From assembly GCF_001586785.1 (NCBI RefSeq), contig NZ_LUFH02000074.1, positions 1-32,408 of the forward strand: DNA of 32,408 bases, given 5' to 3'. The position numbers were made by a program, and so were the translations under genes. The stretch is from Sphaerospermopsis aphanizomenoides BCCUSP55. Its GTDB lineage: Bacteria > Cyanobacteriota > Cyanobacteriia > Cyanobacteriales > Nostocaceae. The notes beneath the pieces were generated by a model, which had not been told where the DNA came from, did not search any database, and worked only from the letters and a program-made list of their open reading frames with translations. This document shows, piece after piece, positions 26,087-32,408 of this stretch. The first letter of the stretch is position 1. Each line of letters opens with the position of its first letter.

Positions 26087-26519
26087 TACAAAACTAGAGA
26101 TTAATCAGACTATCTTCATTGAATTAATTTTGAGATTTTTAAAATTGTTTTTTGAAACCATAATTTGTCCTTTGGCTAATTGGAAGCATAAGATGTCCTT
26201 TACAGACAAATTATGATTCCAGTGACAAATACTTTTGACTGGGATTAAATTTACGGGGCAGGGAATATTCTCAATTTTGTACAACAAGCTAGGGGAGGAC
26301 ATCCCCGTTCGCGTGGCGTGCCGTCAGGCATAGTAACGCTACAGAAGTCGAAACCTCTACTCTGCTTGGCGCGAGCCTGGTTGAGCAATTTTTAACGATG
26401 AATGTAGAATCTCCGTGGCTGTCTTCCGGGAGAGTGTCAATTAGCTCTGAACTTCTACTTGGTTGTTCTAATCGCAGGTAGTGACAATTAAATTCATTCA
26501 GATTAGCAATTGGCAATTG
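26087..26519. other. Decayed accessory stretch with two weak minus-strand frames
   Basis: Two overlapping minus frames (26105-26302, 65 aa; 26289-26516, 75 aa) have no clear ribosome site or family. The second (LEQPSRSSELIDTLPEDSHG...) ends in a part with GCGTGGCGTGCCGTCAGGC, a REP-like GC-rich repeat, and is probably a transposon-end remnant rather than a gene. No function is proposed. Confidence 0.3.
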
Positions 26520-27824
26520 TTACTTCTTGTACCCAAATGATGCTGCTGTATCCCATGTGATGTCTCCAAGAAAGTCCACTGTATGAAATTGTTGCCATCT
26601 AAAAGCTGCATTGGGTTCAATTCTTTGGTGAAGGTGAAACTTTAGATCTCCACTAAATCTTGATACAAGCTCAACACCATCTGTCATGCGCTGTTCCTTT
26701 TCTTTGTAAGGATCTAACATCTCCAGATTGAAATCTATATTGAGGAAATTACAAATTTGTTGAGCTATGCTTTCCGGGTCATTCACTAGATCTTCAAACC
26801 TAATGCGAAGCTGGCGATGATGAGGAATTTCTCCTAAAAATTGTAAGAGATTTTGTTGGGAAACTAACCAAAGCAGTTCTCCTAGTTGTTTTCTAGTAAA
26901 AGAACTTTCCCTCATAAATGAAACAAGTTGATCTAACTTAGCATCCTCGAAAGAGCGAATCATACCATAGGGATGTCGCACTAGATGAATATAAAGCGGT
27001 TCTGAGAATTGCATTTCAGCACGTCTCAGAAAATCAAGATGAAAAGGATAAGTTGGTGTTTTATCGACGAGAATCCTATTACCTATCCATTCCTGTAGTA
27101 TCCCGTAGAAAGATTTAGTTGAAAGCCCCTGTACCTCATAAGCTTCCATTAACTTCCGCGCTTCTTCAGGACTACAGTTTTTGATTTGCATAATTGCTCG
27201 AATAGTACCTTCTAGCAAATGACTATTGAGTTTGTTGTCAAGCGCAGCTTTTCTTTGAGCAAGTGTATTGTAATCAAGTAAATGCAGTTCTGGTGGAGCA
27301 AATAATTGCGGATTACCTGCCAAAATAATACGAAGTAATGTTGAACCAGAGCGAGGAGATGAAAGAACAAAAACTGCTCTTTTGTTTTTGAGGGTATCTT
27401 CTTCCTCCCATTTCTTTGGGGTTGGAATGTGCTGCCTAAACTGAACTAGTTTAATTTCATCAATGGGTTCATTGAGAATTGGTTTACTTTCTACAGCCAG
27501 AGATGGTTGTGATAGATTAATTGCTTGATCAAATACTGTATCAGAGTTAAGCCTACTTTCAACAAAAGTAGTTAACTGATTAACTCTTAAATCATCTATA
27601 TATTTGTCATTGGGCATAAGTAGATCGTGAAATCCTAACTTCTTTTCAACTTTCTCCTCAATGGCAACAATAAGTTGAATGAAATCAATAGAAGCGAAGT
27701 TAAGGTCTTTGATTAACATGGTATCTGGGCTAATTGGTTCATCCAACTCCCCATCCCAAGATTGGACAGTTTCTTCTATCAGGTCGACAATCATGAGTCG
27801 GACTTGTGTTGTTGTGAGTTGCAT
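26520..27824 (-). CDS. ACP-sulfotransferase fusion protein (ST3)
   Basis: I choose the ATG at 27824 (MQLTTTQVRL), preceded by AAGGTAAG, over a longer frame from 27914; this gives 434 residues. Residues 1-85 are an acyl/peptidyl carrier domain with the phosphopantetheine Ser45 in DLNFASIDFIQL. After a linker, residues about 145-430 are a sulfotransferase: VLSSPRSGSTLL at about 151-162 for the 5'-phosphosulfate and HLVRHPYGMIRSFEDA at about 284-299 for the 3'-phosphate. It lacks the YA-GPY block of ST1 and ST2, so it belongs to a different subfamily. The layout means the substrate is probably carried as a thioester on the attached ACP, recalling the ACP-ST pairs of curacin-type and olefin-synthase modules, but without their thioesterase domain. 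It lies 3 kb from the rest of the cluster among insertion-sequence debris. Confidence 0.87.
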   Translation of the reverse strand: MQLTTTQVRLMIVDLIEETVQSWDGELDEPISPDTMLIKDLNFASIDFIQLIVAIEEKVEKKLGFHDLLMPNDKYIDDLRVNQLTTFVESRLNSDTVFDQAINLSQPSLAVESKPILNEPIDEIKLVQFRQHIPTPKKWEEEDTLKNKRAVFVLSSPRSGSTLLRIILAGNPQLFAPPELHLLDYNTLAQRKAALDNKLNSHLLEGTIRAIMQIKNCSPEEARKLMEAYEVQGLSTKSFYGILQEWIGNRILVDKTPTYPFHLDFLRRAEMQFSEPLYIHLVRHPYGMIRSFEDAKLDQLVSFMRESSFTRKQLGELLWLVSQQNLLQFLGEIPHHRQLRIRFEDLVNDPESIAQQICNFLNIDFNLEMLDPYKEKEQRMTDGVELVSRFSGDLKFHLHQRIEPNAAFRWQQFHTVDFLGDITWDTAASFGYKK

Positions 27825-27969
27825 TAAACTTACCTTTACACTGATCACAAGGCTATTATAAACACTTCTTGACAGGGAGCATCCCAATTTTACAAAAAGA
27901 GGGGAAGAAGGCAATATTCTTCACGATGATAGCTCTTGACATACTCCTTTTTTGATAGCATTTAGAGGA

Positions 27970-27987
27970 GGTAATTCATGAATTACC
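27970..27987. repeat. 18-base perfect palindrome GGTAATTCATGAATTACC (IS200/IS605-like end)
   Basis: A perfect palindrome preceded by CTCTTGACATACTCC at 27933-27947 and followed by CCTAC. This arrangement resembles the left end with its subterminal hairpin of cyanobacterial IS200/IS605 elements. No tnpA or tnpB is adjacent, so it would be a solitary end or a mini-element. Confidence 0.4.
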
Positions 27988-28006
27988 CCTACTTCCGTTC
28001 TGTTTT

Positions 28007-28168
28007 GCGTAAGTCCTGATATAATTCGGCGCATCTATGGCGAAGCCACGCAAGCTATCATACAGAATTTGTATAAGATGGCGAGCGTTACCTGGAAACT
28101 TTCCAGCCCGACAGAAGAGGGATATTTCTGCCACTGGCGTAAAGATGGGACATGGTTGCGTAAGTCCT
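28007..28168. repeat. Direct pair of TGCGTAAGTCCT motifs
   Basis: TGCGTAAGTCCT occurs at 28007-28018 and 28157-28168 in the same direction. It is the terminal motif of the mini-elements at 7.7 and 24.6 kb, so these are probably single ends left by deletion or recombination. Confidence 0.6.
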
Positions 28169-28182
28169 GTTTGACTTCCTAA
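28030..28182 (+). pseudogene. IS5-like transposase N-terminal fragment
   Basis: The + frame RIYGEATQAIIQNLYKMASV...EEGYFCHWRKDGTWLRKSC ends at TAA 28180. The FCHWRKDGTW part resembles the YxxFRRWRxDGTW segment of IS5-superfamily transposases. The end of this frame is built from the TGCGTAAGTCCT repeat. Only a remnant. Confidence 0.35.
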
Positions 28183-28319
28183 AACTTTTCAAACATCCTC
28201 TCAGGGAAATAATTTTCATATTCTTATTAAGATTTTATGAATAAAACTAATCTTCTAATCGTTTTAGCCTATAATTAATTCCTTAATTTAGCCAAAATTA
28301 TTTTTAAGCTTTTGACATT

Positions 28320-28517
28320 ATGATTATTACTTTAATAGTCGCTTGGATAACATTTATCATCCTGTGGAAATTAGTAAAAACCACTATTAAAACTGCTATG
28401 ACATTTGCAGCGATAGTGGTTTTATTATACTTTGGTTTTGGGATTACACCTCAAGATATTTTGCACAAAATCTCGGAAATTACTCAAAACATTTCCCAAA
28501 TACCTGCACGTAATTAA
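28320..28517 (+). CDS. Small membrane protein, 65 aa
   Basis: The N-terminal half has two hydrophobic stretches (IITLIVAWITFIILWKLV and AMTFAAIVVLLYFGFGI), so a hairpin membrane protein is likely, followed by a short polar tail (QDILHKISEITQNISQIPARN). No known function. The near-identical degenerate copy of its tail at 3.7 kb implies that this gene end belonged to the duplicated or split segment. No Shine-Dalgarno is visible. Convergent with the thioesterase gene, 32 bases apart. Confidence 0.65.
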   Translation: MIITLIVAWITFIILWKLVKTTIKTAMTFAAIVVLLYFGFGITPQDILHKISEITQNISQIPARN

Positions 28518-28550
28518 TTTTTAATTTTTAATTTTTAATTTTTAATTAAT
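28513..28550. repeat. AATTTTT tandem array between convergent genes
   Basis: Four tandem AATTTTT/TTTTTAA units flanked by TTAATTAATTA, lying exactly between the stop codons of the small membrane protein and thioesterase genes. The self-complementary AT-rich array may act as a bidirectional transcription end. It is absent from the degenerate copy at 3.7 kb. Confidence 0.6.
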
Positions 28551-29047
28551 TACTTGTATGATGTAGAAATTTTAGCCAGTGCATCTTTAACCGCAGGAGG
28601 TAGCTGACGCATAATTTTACCTCTTTCTCGGTCTAATGCCACCAACGTTACCTGAGCAGTCACATATAATTCTTGCTCATCAGTGGAAACAATTTTATAA
28701 TCCCAGTTCATACGCACACCCGTTACTTCCAGCATCCGGGTTTTTACCAGCGCCATCATTCCTAATTGCAGCGAGCGATGATAGCGTATTGATAATTCTA
28801 CAACTGGTAAATCACAACCTAAAGCTACTAAATCAGCAAAATCAATACCTATAGAGCGCAAACATTCTACCCGCGCTTCTTCCATCCAGGTTAAATAATT
28901 ACCATGCCAAGTAATACCAGCATAATCTGTATGGTGAGGCTGCACTCTGATAGGATATTCAAACCAATTATCGAATTCAGTCTTCGTCACCCTATCAATG
29001 GCACTAGTTGGTGGTAATTTTGGTTGAGTTGGTTGTGCTTGAGTCAT
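28550..29047 (-). CDS. Hotdog-fold acyl-CoA thioesterase (YbgC/4HBT type)
   Basis: A 165-aa member of the 4-hydroxybenzoyl-CoA thioesterase-like family. The catalytic region reads HHTDYAGITWHGNYLTWMEEAR with Asp41 and His48, followed by the long hotdog helix and strands to the C-terminus. An N-terminal extension of about 25 residues precedes the usual start of the fold. Members in cyanobacteria cleave acyl-CoA or dihydroxynaphthoyl-CoA type thioesters in the cytoplasm. It is probably a housekeeping gene of the flank, but as the only thioesterase in the window it could conceivably release the PKS product. Its last codons recur in the 3.9-kb remnant. Confidence 0.85.
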   Translation of the reverse strand: MTQAQPTQPKLPPTSAIDRVTKTEFDNWFEYPIRVQPHHTDYAGITWHGNYLTWMEEARVECLRSIGIDFADLVALGCDLPVVELSIRYHRSLQLGMMALVKTRMLEVTGVRMNWDYKIVSTDEQELYVTAQVTLVALDRERGKIMRQLPPAVKDALAKISTSYK

Positions 29048-29247
29048 CTTATATCTTCTAAATACAAGTCTTAATTCTTGCTGATCAAAATTTTAACAGA
29101 CGCAGAAAAAGACTTCACACACCAATATAAAGACGTTTCTCTGGTAATGGTGAATGGGTAATAAATCTATTACCAATTACCAATTACCGATAAAGCCATA
29201 TTTACCATTGTGCAACAAAACACTTACACTAATTGCTCTTGAGCAAC

Positions 29248-29592
29248 TTAACACTTCTTCACCAAGGTTTTATGACTTGTAGAAGTGTGTATAGACTGCT
29301 TGACAAGGTTAGCCAGTTCCTGTAACTGGTGAATTGCCTCTGCACCTTCTAATTTCATTAACTCGCGGTCATCCCGCATTTCCGTCCAAGTAATTCCGTA
29401 ATCTGATACCAAAAAGCGAATTAAATGGTTGTCTCCCAAGCTCACCATAAATGAAGCACTGTTCATTTGGTCGCCACAGGTATAGCAAGAAGCTGGGTAG
29501 CCGTTGCGCTCTAACACTATTGCCAAGGCTTGCAGGTTCATTACCAAGTCTTGGACAAATTGTCTATGTTGATGTGCCAGTCTCAGAAACAC
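29248..29592 (-). CDS. DUF1815 family protein
   Basis: A 114-aa cyanobacterial protein recognised from FLRLAHQHRQFVQDLVMNLQ and the following CYTCGDQMNSASFMVSLG and DYGITWTEMRDDRELMKLEG segments. No function is established for this family, which is limited largely to cyanobacteria. There is no signal or membrane segment. Two Cys in CYTC could bind metal or form a disulfide, which is speculation. It supports assigning this flank to the cyanobacterial core chromosome. The 200 bases before the thioesterase gene contain TACCAAT/AATTACC short repeats. Confidence 0.8.
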   Translation of the reverse strand: MFLRLAHQHRQFVQDLVMNLQALAIVLERNGYPASCYTCGDQMNSASFMVSLGDNHLIRFLVSDYGITWTEMRDDRELMKLEGAEAIHQLQELANLVKQSIHTSTSHKTLVKKC

Positions 29593-30361
29593 TTTTTTCC
29601 TCCAGACACCACAGTCATTTGAGTTTCTTTTATATTTTCTTTAGATTTGCCTATCCTTTGGTATTGTAAACTATTCATTACAATTCCTGACAGATAGTTA
29701 AGTCTGTAATTGGCTACCTTGCTTAGGGTAGTGGATAACGATTCTGTATGTCGTATCAAACTATTCAATTTGCAAGATATAAATCTCAGATAAAACTACT
29801 AAAGTTAACATTGTCTTTAGATGTTTAGCTCAATTAGATTACCTGCTCACAACAATCAGCTTTCAGCGTAACTCAAATCTGATGCTAGTCAAATAAAAAA
29901 ATGTTGCAGACTACACCTCTATGAGCAGTATTTAACCAGATTTACGGTATTTATTTACCCTAACGTAACTTTTCGTCTCTTTGCTGCTATATCTATTTTA
30001 ATGAGTTTATTCTTTTTTATCGCAACAATCGGGTCTAAAACCTGGCCTTTTAAGGCGAAAGGTTTTTGGAGTGGGTTATAAATGCCCGTTACAAAAACGG
30101 ACTCCTGCCTCTTGCCCCCTGCCTTCGTTAACATCTTTCTTGATCTCCGAACCTCTTGGGCGGTTGCTATAACTTCGTATTCAAGATATCCAAACTAAAG
30201 ACAGCTTTAAGCTACGTGGGTACTGGTTTTGCTTTCAGATATTTAATAGAACAGGCGTAGAATATAGGAAGATGAGGAGAAGGGGAGATGGGGAGATGAG
30301 AACCAGGAAAAAATTGTTACCCCAAACCCCAAACCCCAAACTCTGCACCCTACACCCTTCT
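29593..30361. other. Long intergenic region with one strong hairpin
   Basis: About 770 bases without a convincing gene. At 30037-30066 AAAACC pairs with GGTTTT around the inner hairpin GCCTTTTAAGGC, followed by T-rich sequence, perhaps a terminator or small-RNA end on the + strand. CTGCCTCTTGCCCCCTGCC at 30105-30123 and CCCCAAACCCCAAACCCCAAA near 30321-30341 are short tandem repeats. No tRNA was found. Confidence 0.45.
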
Positions 30362-30577
30362 TCAAGAAACCACTTGCCACCAACCAAAAGCAGGACCGAT
30401 AAAACGGATTGTTACCCAGACAACAACCATAGCGCCAATGCCGATCCATGCTCCACGAGTTGTTAAACTCACAAATAGTTCAGCTTGAGATTTAGTGATC
30501 GGAATCCAAGGTAAGATGCGAGTGTCTTGACCGTATTCTTCTCCAAGTGTGGTTTTACGACGTTTTGCTTCACCCAT
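30362..30577 (-). CDS. DUF2839 family membrane protein
   Basis: A 71-aa protein beginning MGEAKRRKTTLGEEYGQDTR, with a cytoplasmic basic N-terminus and a membrane segment at about residues 41-63 (RGAWIGIGAMVVVWVTIRFIG), ending GWWQVVS. This is the pattern of DUF2839, a small cyanobacterial and plastid-related family of unknown function. It stands alone, 119 bases downstream of the helicase-like gene's stop on the same strand. Confidence 0.8.
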   Translation of the reverse strand: MGEAKRRKTTLGEEYGQDTRILPWIPITKSQAELFVSLTTRGAWIGIGAMVVVWVTIRFIGPAFGWWQVVS

Positions 30578-30696
30578 AATCAGTAATTGAAATTTCAGTT
30601 TAGTTGCTTAACTATATGTTCGCAGGAATCAAGGCTATTGTGGAGATAAGGTAAGAGGGCAGGCGTATAAGAAAGATAAATATTAGCAATTACCAA

Positions 30697-32268
30697 TTAC
30701 CTATCAGAATTTTCTTCATCAGGTTGAGAAAATAAGCTGGGATCAAGATAGTTCAGGCGTGCTAGAGGACTAAGGGCAGCGAGAATTTGAGCGCCGTAGC
30801 TGCGGTTAACGACACGACTATCAAGTAAAGCTACAATACCTTGATTTTCTCGGACTGGGGCGATCGCTCGTTGCAGTTCATTCAAGGCAGTGGGCAATAA
30901 GTATAACCGAAACCAATCTTGGTGCGATCGCTTGTAATGAGCTACCCTACCAGCCACCAAAGGATTTTCTAAAGATGGTAAAGGCAAAGTCGCAATCATT
31001 AATAATCGAGGTACTGGTAAAACATTTTGATGCGATCGCCAAAATTCCCAACCAGTCACCAAAATCCCATTTTCATCCAAACAAGTTTTTTCCACCTGCA
31101 CCCGTGACCCAAATTCCGAAGCCAAAATTGCCCCTACTTTCGATTTCAGAGGTACATCTCCCACTAACACCACAGTCATTCCTGGTGCTGTGGCACTTAA
31201 ACAAACCAGCGTGCGGACTTGGTGAATAAACGCCCCTTGAAATTCTGGTGTATTTGGTAGAGGCAACTTATAGGGTGCATAAAGTTGAATCGCTTCCCCT
31301 TGATTATCACTGGAAAACTTCAAACAAGTTACATCCTCTAACCCCAAACGTTGACGGAATAAAGGAGCTTCCGTTTCTGGTTCTAAAGCACTGCCAATTA
31401 ATACTACAGGCTGGCGTTGCCAAATGGGTGTGAGTGTTGCCGCTAATTCAATGGGGGCATAATGCAAAGAAAATAAGCCTTGACGACGGGCAATAGTCGC
31501 CCAGAAGAGATGGGGAGATGGGGAGATAGGTGAAGAAGAGATTTGATAGTAATTTTGAAATTGCTGCCTAAAATTTTGCCAAACATCTGGCAGCTGATTT
31601 GTATTTAGGTCTAAAGCCAAAAACAGATCTTGTAAAATCTCAATTTCCGTTTGCGAAATCAGATAACAGTGATATGGATTTTCTGGATGCTGGAATAATT
31701 CATGTGTCAGTTGTACCCTAGCTTCACGAATGACTTCAGCTTGCTGGGGACAAGCCAACATTAATTGATCCCAATCATGAGGTTGAATATCTTGAGTTAG
31801 CTGCTCACGCACCCAATCTTCTAAATCATCAACACCATCAATAATAGTAGGAATATTGGCTGGAAAACAGTCCTTGTTAACTAACTGCCCTTTTAACCAA
31901 GCTTGTGGTGATGTTAACAATAGCCCTTGGAAATCAGAACCCGGCCAAACTTCACCTGTTCGGATAGGTTTGTTAACTGATAACCACTGCTGGAGACGGG
32001 GAATTTCTATTTTCAGTAAACGTTGCTGGACAGTTTCTGATGCCACAATTATGACAGGCCCTGGCCACATCAAGGCAGACGCAATAAAACTTGTGCGATA
32101 TCGTCCTTGATAACCACAAACTGCCCCGACTTGAATTAAAGCACTACGTCCTAACCGCAAAGCCCGTGCTACCAACCGTGCCATCGTCAAGTGATGGGGC
32201 CAGGAAGGGAAACCCGCCTGCGATCGCAGGAAGTTATGTAGTGATAAATGAACTTCTGCCTCAATCAC
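30697..32268 (-). CDS. DinG/XPD-like helicase relative lacking a Walker A motif
   Basis: I take the GTG at 32268 as start (VIEAEVHLSLHNFLRSQ), giving 523 residues; the frame also opens with a TTG 7 codons earlier. N-terminal RLGRSALIQVGAVCGYQGRY occupies the place of the ATP-binding loop but lacks GxGKT. The C-terminal third is like superfamily 2 DinG/XPD helicases (YLLPTALNELQRAIAPVREN followed by QGIVALLDSRVV). Cyanobacterial genomes carry such proteins annotated as helicases; loss of the P-loop argues for a structural or regulatory role instead. Four HIP1 octamers (30860, 30924, 31032, 32220) lie in this gene, unlike the sparse island. Confidence 0.7.
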   Translation of the reverse strand: MIEAEVHLSLHNFLRSQAGFPSWPHHLTMARLVARALRLGRSALIQVGAVCGYQGRYRTSFIASALMWPGPVIIVASETVQQRLLKIEIPRLQQWLSVNKPIRTGEVWPGSDFQGLLLTSPQAWLKGQLVNKDCFPANIPTIIDGVDDLEDWVREQLTQDIQPHDWDQLMLACPQQAEVIREARVQLTHELFQHPENPYHCYLISQTEIEILQDLFLALDLNTNQLPDVWQNFRQQFQNYYQISSSPISPSPHLFWATIARRQGLFSLHYAPIELAATLTPIWQRQPVVLIGSALEPETEAPLFRQRLGLEDVTCLKFSSDNQGEAIQLYAPYKLPLPNTPEFQGAFIHQVRTLVCLSATAPGMTVVLVGDVPLKSKVGAILASEFGSRVQVEKTCLDENGILVTGWEFWRSHQNVLPVPRLLMIATLPLPSLENPLVAGRVAHYKRSHQDWFRLYLLPTALNELQRAIAPVRENQGIVALLDSRVVNRSYGAQILAALSPLARLNYLDPSLFSQPDEENSDR

Positions 32269-32387
32269 ACGCTTTTCATCCCATAACAAGTTACTTTTTC
32301 CGAACTACCCCATTTCTATTATGTTGTCATTAGTCATTGGTCAATTGTCAGGGAATAGCGAATAGGGAATATTTCTTGTTCTTTTGC

Positions 32388-32408
32388 CCCCAGTCCCCAG
32401 TCCCCAGT
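32388..32408. repeat. CCCCAGT heptamer tandem repeat at window edge
   Basis: Three tandem CCCCAGT units run into the end of the window; the array may continue. A GGGAATAG-type direct repeat at about 32352-32370 precedes it. Typical intergenic short repeats of these cyanobacteria. Confidence 0.7.

Noticed and set aside
29593-30361. tRNA or ribosomal RNA gene in the long gap
   Set aside because: No cloverleaf with TTCGA(A/T)-type arm or acceptor pairing was found by eye.
30243-30466. Short frames on both strands around the DUF2839 gene (30243-30449 minus, 30272-30466 plus)
   Set aside because: They translate tandem repeats and the antisense of the DUF2839 gene.

Overview
The window looks like chromosomal DNA of a filamentous, probably heterocystous, cyanobacterium (Nostocales). 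Supporting signs: AT-rich genes, DUF1815 and DUF2839 family genes, HIP1 octamers (GCGATCGC) in the right-hand backbone, many heptanucleotide tandem repeats, AGGACTTACGCA-bounded mini-elements, and IS200/IS605, IS4-like and IS5-like transposase remnants. All calls come from reading the sequence; no database search was run.

Layout. (1) 1-3695: the tail of a BREX-like defence operon on the + strand: the end of a PglY/BrxC-like ATPase whose upstream frame carries two stop codons, an unknown 215-aa protein, and a short BrxL-like AAA protein. (2) 3696-4021: a scrap yard with a degenerate copy of the junction found intact at 28.5 kb, an orphan coding tail, and an IS200/IS605-like end. (3) 4022-23346: a biosynthetic island with two divergent arms. 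The minus arm runs from 11466 leftwards: a KS-AT polyketide/fatty-acid synthase subunit, a PqqD-like/M50-like/HlyD membrane fusion protein, and a sulfotransferase. The plus arm runs from 12378 rightwards: a giant nitronate-monooxygenase-like/KS/AT/ACP protein, a KR/DH protein, a second sulfotransferase and a predicted beta-propeller protein. (4) 23435-28200: accessory DNA with a secreted alpha/beta hydrolase, a coiled-coil protein, several decayed insertion sequences, and an ACP-sulfotransferase fusion. (5) 28320-32408: probable backbone with a small membrane protein, a hotdog thioesterase, DUF1815, DUF2839 and a DinG-like helicase relative.

How the genes may work together (inference): the KS-AT protein and the NMO-KS-AT-ACP/KR-DH protein resemble heterocyst-glycolipid (hgl) and polyunsaturated-fatty-acid (pfa) synthases and would build a long reduced or hydroxylated alkyl chain, with the NMO-like part as a PfaD-type enoyl reductase. 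Three PAPS-type sulfotransferases, one carrying its own ACP, would sulfate hydroxyls of the chain or activate a beta-hydroxyl for elimination. The membrane fusion protein would take part in export.

The most striking observation is at the joint of the two large plus-strand PKS genes. The first ends in a stop codon, but a G GGA AAG heptamer followed by a GC-rich hairpin holding that stop in its loop lies exactly where a -1 shift fuses both into one protein of about 2,787 residues. This is either programmed -1 frameshifting in a megasynthase, or a frameshift error or mutation; it can be tested.
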